This document shows, piece after piece, positions 54,553 through 63,462 of a stretch of DNA of 64,000 bases (positions within the stretch are counted from its first letter, which is position 1; every line of letters starts with the position of its first letter). The notes under the pieces were generated by a model that saw only the letters and a list, made by a program, of their open reading frames with translations, did not search any database and had not been told where the DNA came from. The stretch covers positions 1 to 64,000 of the forward strand of contig NZ_VDUY01000002.1 in NCBI RefSeq assembly GCF_008039575.1. Direction: 5' to 3'. The position numbers and the translations under genes were made by a program. Origin of the DNA: Zeimonas arvi. Lineage in GTDB: Bacteria > Pseudomonadota > Gammaproteobacteria > Burkholderiales > Burkholderiaceae_E.

Positions 54553-55032
54553 ATGTCCATTCCCTCACGCCTGTCGCGCTATCTCGATCGGCGCGGCGCC
54601 CATTACCAGGTTTCCACCCACGACTACAGCCGCAGCAGTGCGGAAACTGCCCGCACGGCGCACATTCCGCCCCACCAGCTGGCCAAGTCGGTCGTCCTCG
54701 AAGACGACCGAGGCTGGGTCGTGGCCGTCGTCCCGGCGGACTCCCGGGTGATGATCGGCCGGATCGCGGAGCTGCTGGGCCGCGAGCGCCTGCGGCTGGC
54801 CGACGAGGACCGGATCGCGATGCTCTTCGAGGAGTGCGACCGGGGCGCCGTGCCGCCGCTCGCCATGGCCTGGGGCCTGCCGACCCTGGTCGACGAGGAC
54901 CTCGGTAGCGTCGACGTCGTCTACATGGAAGGCGGCGATCACGAATGCCTGCTTCGCATGTCGCGCGAGGAATTCCGGGAGGCGATGGCCGAGGCGATTC
55001 AGGGGCATTTCTGCCGTCCCGTGCGTCACTGA
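54553..55032 (+). CDS. YbaK/EbsC-family aminoacyl-tRNA deacylase
   Basis: 159 aa from the ATG at 54553, with AGGAGG 6 bases before it. YbaK/ProX domain: LSRYLDRRGAHYQ, then AHIPPHQLAKSVVLEDD, then GAVPPLAMAWGLPTLVD and MEGGDHECLLRM. Such proteins clear mischarged tRNA in trans. The conserved Lys of HQLAKSV is present. It stands alone. Confidence 0.88.
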   Translation: MSIPSRLSRYLDRRGAHYQVSTHDYSRSSAETARTAHIPPHQLAKSVVLEDDRGWVVAVVPADSRVMIGRIAELLGRERLRLADEDRIAMLFEECDRGAVPPLAMAWGLPTLVDEDLGSVDVVYMEGGDHECLLRMSREEFREAMAEAIQGHFCRPVRH

Positions 55033-55079
55033 GCCGCGCCCGGCCGTCACCGGGGCCTCGCTCGCCGGCGAAAGGTTGA

Positions 55080-56651
55080 TCAGGTCACCGGCGCCGGATT
55101 GAACAGCGCCAGCGAGTTGTGCAGCTTCCAGCGCTCGGCCCAGGTCTCGCGGCGGCCGCTGGCGACCTCGAGCAGCAGCTCGAACAGCTCGCGGCCCACG
55201 TCCTCGATCGTGGCCTCGCCGCTAGCGATGCGCCCGGCGTTCACGTCCATCAGGTCGTGCCAGCGGCGCGCCAGGTCGTTGCGGGTGGCCACCTTGACCA
55301 CCGGCACCGCAGCCAGCCCGTAGGGCGTGCCGCGGCCGGTGGTGAACACGTGCAGGTTCATGCCGGCGGCCATCTGCAGCGTGCCGCAGACGAAGTCGCT
55401 GGCCGGCGTCGCGGCGAATACCAGCCCCTTGCGCGGCGCGCCGGCCTCGCCCAGGCGCTGTCCGGGGGCGAGCACGCCCGCCACCGGCGCGCTGCCGGAC
55501 TTCACGATCGAGCCCATCGCCTTCTCGACGATGTTCGACAGGCCGCCCTTCTTGTTCCCCGGCGTGGTGTTGGCGCTGCGGTCCACGCCGCCGCGCGCCA
55601 GGTAGGCGTCGTACCAGGCCATCTGTTCGACGAGCGCCGCCGCGACCTCGGGGGTGGCCGCACGCGCGGTCAGCTGGTCGATCGCGTCGCGCACCTCGGT
55701 GACCTCCGAGAACATCACGGTGGCCCCGGCGCGCACCAGCAGGTCGGTCATGTGACCCACGGCCGGATTGGCGGTCAAGCCCGAGAAGGCGTCGCTGCCG
55801 CCGCATTGCACGCCCACCACCAGGTCCGACGCAGGACAGGGCTCGCGCCGCCGCGCATTCAGGCGTTCGAGGTGTCGTTCGGCGCTGCGCAGGATCGATT
55901 CGATCATCGACTCGAAGCCGACGTGCGCGTCGTCCTGCAGGCAGACCACGTCGAGCTGCGCGTCGCCACGCAGGTCGGCGATCGGGATCGTGCCCGCGGG
56001 CATCAACCGCTCGGGCTGGAGCTTCTCGCAGCCCAGGCTCACCACCATGACCTCGCCGCCGAAGTTCGGGTTCAGCGCCAGGTTGCGCAGCGTACGGATC
56101 GGCACCGGGGCGTCGGGCGCGTCGATCGCCACGCCGCAGCCGTAGGCGTGCTCCAGACTGACCACGTCGTCCACGTTCGGAAAGCGCGGCAGCAGTTCCT
56201 CGCGGATCCGGCGCACCGCGTAGTCGATGACACCCGTCACGCACTGCACGGTGGACGAGATCGCCAGCAGGTTGCGGGTGCCCACGGTGCCGTCGGCATT
56301 GCGGTAGCCGTCGAAGACGTGGCCGTCGAGCGGCGGCAGCGGCTGCGTGCGGGCGGTGGCCACCGGCAGGCCGTCCAGCGAGCGGGCCTCGGGCATCCGC
56401 AGCAGCCGCTCGTGGACCCAGCTGCCTGCGGCGATGTCGGACTCGGCCACGCCGATCGTGACGCCGTAGCGGCGCACCGCCGAACCGACCGGCAGGTCGG
56501 CCAGCGCCACCTTGTGCCCCTGCGGCACCCGATCGCGCAGCGCCAGCCCGCAGGCGAACACGGTGCCCGCCGGCAGGCCGCCGTCGTTGGCCACGATCGC
56601 GACGTTGTCGCGCTCGTCCATTCGGATGTAGAGCGGGGCGGCAGTGCTCAC
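55080..56651 (-). CDS. garD: galactarate dehydratase
   Basis: 523 aa, the same length as E. coli GarD, with which it aligns over the whole length: [70 protein letters not shown] and the terminal FNPAPVT. It dehydrates galactarate to 5-keto-4-deoxy-glucarate and needs Fe. Last gene of a four-gene minus-strand operon with tightly overlapping starts. Confidence 0.95.
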   Translation of the reverse strand: MSTAAPLYIRMDERDNVAIVANDGGLPAGTVFACGLALRDRVPQGHKVALADLPVGSAVRRYGVTIGVAESDIAAGSWVHERLLRMPEARSLDGLPVATARTQPLPPLDGHVFDGYRNADGTVGTRNLLAISSTVQCVTGVIDYAVRRIREELLPRFPNVDDVVSLEHAYGCGVAIDAPDAPVPIRTLRNLALNPNFGGEVMVVSLGCEKLQPERLMPAGTIPIADLRGDAQLDVVCLQDDAHVGFESMIESILRSAERHLERLNARRREPCPASDLVVGVQCGGSDAFSGLTANPAVGHMTDLLVRAGATVMFSEVTEVRDAIDQLTARAATPEVAAALVEQMAWYDAYLARGGVDRSANTTPGNKKGGLSNIVEKAMGSIVKSGSAPVAGVLAPGQRLGEAGAPRKGLVFAATPASDFVCGTLQMAAGMNLHVFTTGRGTPYGLAAVPVVKVATRNDLARRWHDLMDVNAGRIASGEATIEDVGRELFELLLEVASGRRETWAERWKLHNSLALFNPAPVT

Positions 56652-57538
56652 GAGTTCTCCCTGGCGGCCTGGGCCGCGAGTCGCGACTGGATCTCGCCGA
56701 TGTCATAGGACGCCTTGGGCGCGTCGGAGGCGTCCAGCGCCGCGAAGGCTTCGTCCACGTCGCGCCGGCGCGCGTCGGCGTAGCGCTGCACATGCGTCTG
56801 AGTGGCGATCAGGAAGCGGCCGGCGGCCATGCCCTCGAAGGCGAGCCGGGCGACCACGTCCGGCGGGATTCCCTCCGCCATCAGGCGGCCGGCCCCCGGC
56901 GCCGGGTCGCCGGGACCGCCGAAGCGCTCGGGTCGGCTGCCGATCGCCCCCCAGAGATCCGTTGCGACGAGCCCCGGAATCAGCGCGCTGATCCCGATCT
57001 GCGCAGGCAGCTCGCGGCGCAGCGCGTCGGCCAGCCCGAGGACCGCGTGCTTGGATGCGGTGTACCCGCTGCCGCCCGCAAAGGGCACGCCGACCGAGTG
57101 TTCGGAAGCCGTCACCAGCAACCGCCCGGAGCGCCCGCTCGCAGCCATCCGGCTGCCGAAGGCCTTCAGCGTGGCCCAGCAACCGAAGAGGTTGACCTCG
57201 AAGACCCAGCGCAGGTTGCCGGGGTCCGCCTCGAAGAGCGGGGCGCGCGGCACCGTCACGCCCGCGTTGGCGCAGACGAGAACGGGGCCGCTCCCGCTGC
57301 TCAGGGTCTGCTCGGCGATGCGCTCGAGCGCGGCGTGATCGGTGACGTCGCAGCCGCGGACCTCGATGCCCAGTCCGTCGCGGGCGAGCCCGTCGGCGAC
57401 CCGGCGGGCCTTGTCCTCGTCGATGTCGAGCAGGAACAGGCGCGAAGCGCCGTGCGCCACGGCCTCGGCGGCGAGCGCCGAGCCGATGCCGCCGCCCGCT
57501 CCAGTGATGATCGCGGTCTCGACCCTGAAGTCCCTCAT
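56648..57538 (-). CDS. short-chain dehydrogenase/reductase
   Basis: 296 aa from the ATG at 57538. SDR motifs: [11 protein letters not shown] (NAD(P)-binding), NAGV, and the catalytic Ser (VTASEHS) with YTASKHA (Tyr-x3-Lys). The start of garD overlaps its stop by 4 bases. The substrate may be a sugar acid, given garD, but other alcohols are possible. Confidence 0.88.
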   Translation of the reverse strand: MRDFRVETAIITGAGGGIGSALAAEAVAHGASRLFLLDIDEDKARRVADGLARDGLGIEVRGCDVTDHAALERIAEQTLSSGSGPVLVCANAGVTVPRAPLFEADPGNLRWVFEVNLFGCWATLKAFGSRMAASGRSGRLLVTASEHSVGVPFAGGSGYTASKHAVLGLADALRRELPAQIGISALIPGLVATDLWGAIGSRPERFGGPGDPAPGAGRLMAEGIPPDVVARLAFEGMAAGRFLIATQTHVQRYADARRRDVDEAFAALDASDAPKASYDIGEIQSRLAAQAARENS

Positions 57539-58251
57539 CGCTCCTCTCCGTGTCCCCGTGCGAGCCGGGATCTTCGCATGGACGCCTGGTCGCCGATCAG
57601 GCGAACCGCGAGCGCTGCGGCGCCGGCCGCGGGCGGCAGCAAGGCCTCGGGCGCGCTCATCGCCCACAGCGTCGCGCCGCTGATCGCGCACCAGGCGAGG
57701 GGGATCGGCCACAGCGCGGCGCGGCCGCCGCCCCGCATCAGCAGCAGCAGCCCCAGCGTGGCGATCGCCGTGGGGTCGGGCGTCACGCCGAAGAATGCTG
57801 CCTGGGCCGCGGGACGGCCGAGCAGCAGGTCGAGCGCCGGCAGGCCGAACAGTGCGAGCAGGCAGAGCGCCAGCCCCGTGCCGCGGCTGAACGGGCCGCC
57901 CGGGTCCTTGCCTGCGGCTGCAGGGCCTCGGGCCGCGAGGGCAGCCCAGGCCAGCAGCAGCGCCTGGACGCCGAAAGCTCCGGCGAACCCGATGGCCGCC
58001 CAGTTGATCGTCTGGTAATGGCCGAGGTGAAAGGCCCAGCCGATCCATGCCCAGCAGAGGGCGAGGGTCGCGAGCACCTCAGCCTCGTGCGGGGTTCGGC
58101 GCAATGCCATTGCCAGCGCGAGCAGGCCGAGCACGGCAGCTGCGATCTGGGTCGGCCAGATTCCGGCGTTGTACAGCTCGAACAGCCGGCGGTAGGTGTC
58201 CGGCGAGAACAGCAGGAAGTCCGACAGCCGATAGGTCCACCAGTCCGACAT
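57535..58251 (-). CDS. DUF6064 family membrane protein
   Basis: 238 aa, about six or seven transmembrane helices. It starts MSDWWTYRLSDFLLFSPDTYRRLFELYN, a signature I know from DUF6064 proteins (first 18 residues most typical). Its stop overlaps the SDR start by 4 bases and its start touches the frameshifted AKR gene stop (TGATG). Role unknown; translation would normally be coupled to the AKR gene. Confidence 0.85.
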   Translation of the reverse strand: MSDWWTYRLSDFLLFSPDTYRRLFELYNAGIWPTQIAAAVLGLLALAMALRRTPHEAEVLATLALCWAWIGWAFHLGHYQTINWAAIGFAGAFGVQALLLAWAALAARGPAAAGKDPGGPFSRGTGLALCLLALFGLPALDLLLGRPAAQAAFFGVTPDPTAIATLGLLLLMRGGGRAALWPIPLAWCAISGATLWAMSAPEALLPPAAGAAALAVRLIGDQASMRRSRLARGHGEER

Positions 58252-59206
58252 CAGAGACCGGCGACCGCTTCGACGATTCGCCTGCGCATCGGGGGGTCGG
58301 GCATGACCCCGACGCCCGCGCCCATGTTCTCCCGCAGATGGTCGACCCGGCCGGTGGCCGGGATCGCGCAGTGCACGGCCGGATGCGACACGATGAACTT
58401 CAGCAAGAGCTGCGCCCAGTTCGAGCAGCCGATCCCGGCCGCCCAGGCCGGCAGCGGCCGACGCGATGCGGCGCGGATCAGGTCGCCCTGGCGAAAGGGC
58501 CGGTTGGCGATGACCGCGATCCCGCGCTCGCGCGCGAGCGGCAGCAGCCTCTGCTCGGCCTCGCGATCGGCCGCGTTGTAGCTGAGCTGCACGAAATCGA
58601 GCGGCTGCTCGCGCATCAGCATCTCGAACTCGGCGTGGCGCCGGCCTTCCGACGTGGTGATGCCCACGTATCGCAGCCGCCCCTCGGCCTTCATCGCGAA
58701 CAGCGTCTCGAGGTGCGCCTCCCAGGCGAGCAGGTTGTGGACCTGCAGCAGGTCGAAGCGCGCCACGCTCCAGTGGCGGCGCGAGGTCTCGATCTGTTCC
58801 GGCCCGCGCGCGCCCGAGCCGGTCCAGACCTTGTCGGCGGCGAACACGCGCCCGGCCGCGCCGAATTTCGCCAGCCCGTAGCCGATCGTTTCCTGCGCCG
58901 AGCCGTACATCGGCGACGAGTCGATCAGGCTGCCCCAGCTTCGAGGAAAGCGCGGATCACTTCGGCGCATCGCTCGCGGGCGAGCGGGTCGCGGCCGACA
59001 TTGAAGGTGATCCAGCTGCCGAGGCCGATCGCGGGGATCGCCTCGCCGGTCGACGGAATCTGGCGCATGGCGATCCGAGCCGGCGCGCGCGCGGCATCGG
59101 ACTCCGGCGCGGCCTTCGGCTGACCGGCCGCGGCGACTGGCGACGCCGCGCTGGCCAGCAGGCCGCCCAGGAATCTCCGGCGGGTAGCTCGAGGGGACTG
59201 CGTCAC
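58251..59206 (-). pseudogene. Tat-exported aldo/keto reductase, broken by one-base frameshift
   Basis: Residues 1-93 in one frame start with a twin-arginine signal (RATRRRFLGGLLASAASPVAA) and reach VIRAFLEAGAA then stop. The AKR body continues in the next frame from SLIDSSPMYGSAQETIG (catalytic Asp and Tyr), then FAADKVW (Lys) and LLQVHNL (His). The break is at a run of C at 58933-58936 (G on the coding strand): one more G would rejoin EAGGSLIDSSP. Whether this is a real mutation or a homopolymer reading error cannot be told. The rest of the gene is intact. Confidence 0.85.
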
Positions 59207-59246
59207 GGATACTCCCGAGGGTCGTGCCTTGCGGTTCGTCGGGTCG

Positions 59247-59275
59247 GGGAACTTTCCTTTCGCCGGTTCGTTGAA
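59247..59275 (+). promoter_or_regulatory. ECF-type promoter of the sigma operon
   Basis: GGAAC (59248-59252), 16-base spacer, CGTT (59269-59272, in CGTTGAA). It lies 48 bases before the sigma gene start. The same GGAAC-TTT, 16, CGTTSAA pattern recurs at 60886. It is typical of autoregulated ECF sigma factors. Confidence 0.75.
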
Positions 59276-59322
59276 GGAAGGACCGAGCGGCGCATGGAGG
59301 AATTCTTGGGAGATTGTCGGGC

Positions 59323-59901
59323 TTGACGGAAGGGGCCGACAAGCGGCTGTCCGACGAGGTGCTCGCCGCGCAGGCCAGCGCCGGGGACCGCCGTGCGTTC
59401 GGCGATCTCATCCGGCGTCACCAGGACGGCGTCTTTCGCTTCGTGTTCCGGATGGTCGGCTCGCGCGACCAGGCGATGGACCTGACGCAGGACAGCTTCC
59501 TGAAGGCCTGGCAAGCGCTTCCGGGCTGGCGGCCCGAGGCGCGCTTCCGGACCTGGCTGTTGCAGATCGCCCGCAATGCCAGCCTCGATGTCCTGCGGCG
59601 TCGATCCCTGGCGGACTTCGTTCCGATCGACGAAGCGTTCGAGCTCCCGGGCCCCGGGCCGACACCCGAGTCCCAGGCAGTGATGACGCAAGAGTTGCGC
59701 TTGCTGGAAGCCGCGCTGCTTCGGCTGCAGCCCGATCACCGGGAAGTCCTGCTGCTGCGCGAGCTGGAAGGCCTCTCCTACGAGGAGATCGCCGCCGTTC
59801 TCGACGTCGCCGAGGGCACGGTGAAGTCGCGGATCGGAAGAGCGAGAGCCGCGCTGCTGCAGGCATGGAAAGAACGACACGGAGGACATCCGAATGACTG
59901 A
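59323..59901 (+). CDS. ECF-family RNA polymerase sigma factor
   Basis: 192 aa from a TTG at 59323 (GGGAG upstream; TTG at 59314 is the alternative). Region 2: RAFGDLIRRHQDGVFRFVFRMVGSRDQAMDLTQDSFLKAW (first half about 24-43). Region 4: EGLSYEEIAAVLDVAEGTVKSRIGRARAAL. It directs transcription from GGAAC/CGTT promoters. Its stop overlaps the anti-sigma start by 8 bases, which ties their levels together. Confidence 0.93.
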   Translation: MTEGADKRLSDEVLAAQASAGDRRAFGDLIRRHQDGVFRFVFRMVGSRDQAMDLTQDSFLKAWQALPGWRPEARFRTWLLQIARNASLDVLRRRSLADFVPIDEAFELPGPGPTPESQAVMTQELRLLEAALLRLQPDHREVLLLRELEGLSYEEIAAVLDVAEGTVKSRIGRARAALLQAWKERHGGHPND

Positions 59902-60355
59902 AACCTGCCCCCGAATCGAAGCGCTGTCAGCGCGGCTGGACGATGCGCTGACCGATCGCGAGAGGGAGGACCTCGACGCCCATCTGCGTGCCTGCCCGGT
60001 GTGCGGCGAGGCGCTTGCGGCCATGCGCACGCTCCAGGCGGCGATGCGCACGCTGCCCGAGCCGCGGCTCGGGGTGGATCTGGCCGGGGTCATCGAGGGC
60101 CGAATCGAAGGCATGCCTGCGTCGCGAACGCGTCCGCGTCGTCGCCGTGTCGCGCCTTTCCTGCCGCTGCTGCCGGCGGGACTCGGCCTGGCCGCATCGC
60201 TCGGCCTCGGTGTCGTGCTCGGCTTCGGCCTGACGACGGGTGGCGGCGTGGCGGCCGGCTCGCAGATCGCGGCAATGGCCGTCTTCGACCCGATCGCCCC
60301 GGGCGGCGTCTGCATCGGCCTCGAGGCGTGTTACCGGATGGGGAGCGCCGAATGA
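59894..60355 (+). CDS. zinc-finger anti-sigma factor
   Basis: 153 aa. Cytoplasmic zf-HC2 (anti-sigma ZAS) motif HLRACPVC (His-x3-Cys-x2-Cys, about 31-38), an Arg-rich patch (RTRPRRRRVAPF), then one transmembrane helix (about 90-116, LPLLPAGLGLAASLGLGVVL) and a short periplasmic tail with a Cys pair (CIGLEAC). It holds the sigma factor inactive until a periplasmic signal. Its stop overlaps the sensor start. Confidence 0.88.
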   Translation: MTETCPRIEALSARLDDALTDREREDLDAHLRACPVCGEALAAMRTLQAAMRTLPEPRLGVDLAGVIEGRIEGMPASRTRPRRRRVAPFLPLLPAGLGLAASLGLGVVLGFGLTTGGGVAAGSQIAAMAVFDPIAPGGVCIGLEACYRMGSAE

Positions 60356-60819
60356 ACAGGACCGTGTTGAAGCTGGCATTGCTCGTTTCGCTTGCGATCA
60401 ATCTCGGTGTGCTGGGGGCGGTCGCCTGGCGGCAGCTGGTCCCGGTCGGACAGTTCGCCGACCAGGGCAGTGCCCAGGGCAGTCTTCCCGAACACCTGGG
60501 TCTGGACGATCGGCAACTGGGCCGCTGGCGCGAGGCGGAGCGCGCCTTCCTGGCCGGGCTGGCCGAGAGCAGCAGCGCCATCGCCGGCCATCGGGAAAGG
60601 ATGATTCGCGAGATCTTCTCGCAGGCGCCCGACCTGGTGGCGATCGAGTCCGAGCGGGCGAGCATCGCGCGGCTTCAGGAGTCTCAGCAGCGCCTCGTGA
60701 TCGAGCAGTTGCTCGCCGAGCGCAGCGTGCTGGATCCTGGCCAGCGCGCGAAGCTGGCCGAGGTGCTGCTCTCGCAACCGGCCGCCAGCGCCACCTTCGA
60801 GCGCCTGCATCGCGAATAG
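60352..60819 (+). CDS. periplasmic sensor, CnrX/metal-resistance-like
   Basis: 155 aa. One N-terminal helix (LKLALLVSLAINLGVLGAVAW, about 6-26) and a periplasmic helical domain rich in Arg, Glu and Gln (LERLRQ-like helices; HLGLDDRQL, RERMIREIFS). The build matches Spy/CpxP and CnrX-type (PF13801-like) sensors encoded next to ECF sigma/anti-sigma pairs. Metal sensing is possible, but only a few His residues are present. Coupled start (ATGA). Confidence 0.75.
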   Translation: MNRTVLKLALLVSLAINLGVLGAVAWRQLVPVGQFADQGSAQGSLPEHLGLDDRQLGRWREAERAFLAGLAESSSAIAGHRERMIREIFSQAPDLVAIESERASIARLQESQQRLVIEQLLAERSVLDPGQRAKLAEVLLSQPAASATFERLHRE

Positions 60820-60820
60820 G

Positions 60821-60880
60821 CGCGATTCGCCTGGCGTGGGCGCGATTCGCCTGGCGTGGGCGCGGTTCGCCTGGCGCGCA
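60821..60880. repeat. three tandem copies of a 20-bp unit
   Basis: CGCGATTCGCCTGGCGTGGG at 60821-60840 is repeated exactly at 60841-60860 and with four changes at 60861-60880 (CGCGGTTCGCCTGGCGCGCA). The array fills the gap between the sensor gene stop and the ECF promoter at 60886. GCGATTCGC within each unit is a small palindrome. Confidence 0.85.
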
Positions 60881-60885
60881 GGCAG

Positions 60886-60913
60886 GGAACTTTCGGCGCG
60901 TGACTTCGTTCAA
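60886..60913 (+). promoter_or_regulatory. ECF-type promoter of the 60975 gene
   Basis: GGAAC (60886-60890), 16 bases, CGTT (60907-60910 in CGTTCAA). It has the same elements and the same spacing as the promoter at 59247, with the same TTTC after GGAAC. So the sigma factor very likely transcribes the gene at 60975 as a separate target. Confidence 0.75.
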
Positions 60914-60974
60914 TGAGGGCGGCCGGTGCGAGAGGCGCCCCGGCCCCGATCAATTCGACGAAGGAGTCCGAAAG

Positions 60975-61487
60975 ATGAAAGCCACTTCCAGACCCGCGAT
61001 GCACGCGGTGCTTTTCGCCGGCCTGCTGGCCGGAGCCGCGATCGCCGGGCCTTCCGCCTGGGCGGCGAGCGGTGCCGCGCACGATCACGGCCACGCGTCC
61101 GCCGAGCAGGTCCTCCGTCTGAACGACGGCCGGAAATGGCAGGGCGACGAGCCGCTGCGTCAAAGCATGACCATGATCCGCGATGCCGTGGGCGCGGTCT
61201 TGCCCGCGGTGCATCGCGGCAAGCTGAAGGCCTCGGAATACGACGCCCTCGGTGGCGAGATCGATCGCCAGGTCGCGAACATCGTGCAGAACTGCGAGCT
61301 CGATCCGCAGGCCGACGAAGTCCTGCACGCCATCCTCGCCGACCTGATGGCCGGCAACGAGGCCTTGCGCGGCCGCGATGCAAAGGTTTCGCGCGGCGAT
61401 GGGGTCATGGGCGTGGTTCACGCGCTCGAGCAGTACGGCAAGCATTTCGAGCACCCCGGGTGGAAGCCGCTGCCATCGGATCACTGA
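60975..61487 (+). CDS. exported DnrO-like hypothetical protein
   Basis: 170 aa with a signal peptide (AVLFAGLLAGAAIAGPSAWA). Mature part: HDHGHAS His-rich start, then LRLNDGRKWQGDEPLRQSMTMIRDAVGA, IVQNCELDPQADEVLH and HALEQYGKHFEHPGWKPLPS. I recall similar small periplasmic proteins in Burkholderiales, sometimes named DnrO. The His-rich segment and HFEHPGW could bind metal. Driven by an ECF promoter; its job may be metal or envelope-stress related. Confidence 0.8.
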   Translation: MKATSRPAMHAVLFAGLLAGAAIAGPSAWAASGAAHDHGHASAEQVLRLNDGRKWQGDEPLRQSMTMIRDAVGAVLPAVHRGKLKASEYDALGGEIDRQVANIVQNCELDPQADEVLHAILADLMAGNEALRGRDAKVSRGDGVMGVVHALEQYGKHFEHPGWKPLPSDH

Positions 61488-61559
61488 GGGCCGGTCGGCC
61501 GAGCGCTGGGCCTCCGGCTGCCGTTCACTCCGAGCGGCGGCCGCTCTGAGCGTCATCGC

Positions 61560-62243
61560 TCAGGGACTGGCCCAGCGTCGCAGCAGGTTGTGATACACGC
61601 CGGTGAGCGAGAGCAGGTGCGGATCGTCCGGGCGCAGCGCCGGCGTGAGTCCCTGGATCGCACGGTCCAGGTCGAACAGCAGGGCGCGAGCCGCATCGTT
61701 GCGCACCAGGCTCTCGATCCAGAAGAACGAGGCGATGCGCGCCCCGCGCGTGACCGGCGTAACCCGGTGCAGGCTGCTCGACGGGTACAGGATCATGTCG
61801 CCCGCCGGGAGCCTGACCGACTGCACGCCGAAGGGCCCCTCGATCTGCAACTCGCCGCCCTCGTACTCGTCGGGGTTGCACAGGAACAGCGTGGCCGACA
61901 GGTCGCTGCGAACGGTGAGCCCGGCGCCGGGCACCTGCATCAGCGCGCTGTCCACGTGGGCACCGTAGGTGCCGCCGTCGGCGTAGCGATTGAACTTCGG
62001 CGGATAGATCCGGCGGGGCAGGGCGGCCGACACGAAAAGCGAGTTCGCCTGGAGCCGGCGCAACACCTCGTTGCCCAGCTCGGTCGCGAGCGGCGAACCG
62101 TCCTCGAGCTGCAGGTTGCGCTTGACCGACCGGGCCAGCGTGCCGGCGGTGGCGAGCCCGTCCCGCCACGAGGCCGCGTCGAGCCGGGCCCGGAAGGCGG
62201 CGACCTCGTCGCGCGTGAGCACTCTTTCTACGGGGATCAGCAT
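61560..62243 (-). CDS. piuC: Fe(II)/2-oxoglutarate PKHD-type hydroxylase (PiuC/YbiX family)
   Basis: 227 aa. Family motifs: [18 protein letters not shown] (His and Asp iron ligands), [11 protein letters not shown], and [13 protein letters not shown] (second His, Arg for 2-oxoglutarate). PiuC/YbiX proteins are commonly linked to siderophore-receptor genes and iron limitation, consistent with the TonB receptor two genes upstream. The in vivo substrate is unknown. Confidence 0.92.
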   Translation of the reverse strand: MLIPVERVLTRDEVAAFRARLDAASWRDGLATAGTLARSVKRNLQLEDGSPLATELGNEVLRRLQANSLFVSAALPRRIYPPKFNRYADGGTYGAHVDSALMQVPGAGLTVRSDLSATLFLCNPDEYEGGELQIEGPFGVQSVRLPAGDMILYPSSSLHRVTPVTRGARIASFFWIESLVRNDAARALLFDLDRAIQGLTPALRPDDPHLLSLTGVYHNLLRRWASP

Positions 62244-62259
62244 CGTCGGTGTTCCGGGA

Positions 62260-63462
62260 TCAGGATGCGTGGTGTTCCTGGTGGTCGACGAGCGCCGGGC
62301 GCGGCCAGCGATGGATCGACGTTTCGCCGATGTCGGCCAGCGTGGGGCAGCCGGCCAGCGCCATGCAGAGCTCCAGCTCTTCGCGCAGCAGCTTGATCAG
62401 GTGGGCGACGCCCAGCGCGCCGGCCGCCGCCAGCGCGTAGACCTGCAGACGGCCGATCATCACCGCATCGGCGCCGAGCGCGATCGCCTTGAAGACGTCG
62501 TCGCCCGCGCGGATGCCGCCGTCGAGCAGCAGCGGGTAGTCGTCACCGACCGCCTGCCTGATCGCCGGCAGCGCGTCGATGCTGGCCTGAGCCCCGTCCA
62601 GCGCCCGGCCGCCATGGTTGGAGACGACGAGCCCCGCGACGCCGGCCCGCTTCAGCACCTTCGCGTCGCAGGGGTGGAGCACCCCCTTGGCCAGCACCGG
62701 CAGCCGGGTCTGGCCGAGCAGCCAGGGCAGGTCGCGCCAGCCCGGCGCCTGCGCCATGATCCCCTGGAAGATCCGGCTCGCGCCGCGGGCGGCAGTCGGC
62801 AAGGGTGGCGCCGGCGGATGCGTGGCCAGGTTCGCGGGCTGCAGGCTGTCGGGTAACCGGAAGCCCGCCCGCAGCGCGCGCAGGCTGGGCGCCTGGGCCG
62901 GAGCATCGAGCGTGACCACCAGCGCCCCGTAGCCGGCCGCCTCGGCGCGCCGCACCAGTTCCAGCGTGTCCTCGCGGCGAGGCTGGAGGTACAGCTGGAA
63001 CCAGCGCTCCGGGCCGGCCTCGGTGGCGATGGCCTCCAGGCTGCACGAGGACAGCGTGCTCGCGACGATGCAGGTGTCCGTAGCGGCGGCGCCCTGAGCC
63101 GTCGCGCGCTCGGCCTGCGGGTGTGCGAGCGCCTGGAACGCCACTGGCGCCAGCAGGACCGGGTGGGCGAGCTCGCGGCCGAGAAGCGTCAGCCGCGTGT
63201 GGCCGGCGCGCGCGTCGCGCAGCACGCGCGGCTGGATGCCGAGCTCGTCGAAGGCGCGCGAGTTCGCCTCGATCGTCCGTTCGCGGCCGCTGCCGCCTGC
63301 GACATAGGCGTGAACCGGTGCGTCGAGGAACCGCGAGGCCAGCGCCTCGTAGTCCTGGGCGCAGTGGATCCCCTCGGGCACGCGCAGGGCCTGCCCTGGG
63401 GCCGCCGCATGCGCGCCTTTCGCGGCCGCGCGTGCGCCTTCGGCTATCCCGTCAGAAGTCAT
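62260..63462 (-). CDS. alpha-hydroxy-acid oxidase/dehydrogenase (FMN)
   Basis: 400 aa from the ATG at 63462, which overlaps the receptor stop by 11 bases. FMN barrel: [35 protein letters not shown] and the catalytic [19 protein letters not shown] with [27 protein letters not shown] (first 18 residues diagnostic). It oxidises a 2-hydroxy acid such as lactate. Unusual partner in an iron-uptake operon between the TonB receptor and the PiuC gene. Confidence 0.88.
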   Translation of the reverse strand: MTSDGIAEGARAAAKGAHAAAPGQALRVPEGIHCAQDYEALASRFLDAPVHAYVAGGSGRERTIEANSRAFDELGIQPRVLRDARAGHTRLTLLGRELAHPVLLAPVAFQALAHPQAERATAQGAAATDTCIVASTLSSCSLEAIATEAGPERWFQLYLQPRREDTLELVRRAEAAGYGALVVTLDAPAQAPSLRALRAGFRLPDSLQPANLATHPPAPPLPTAARGASRIFQGIMAQAPGWRDLPWLLGQTRLPVLAKGVLHPCDAKVLKRAGVAGLVVSNHGGRALDGAQASIDALPAIRQAVGDDYPLLLDGGIRAGDDVFKAIALGADAVMIGRLQVYALAAAGALGVAHLIKLLREELELCMALAGCPTLADIGETSIHRWPRPALVDHQEHHAS

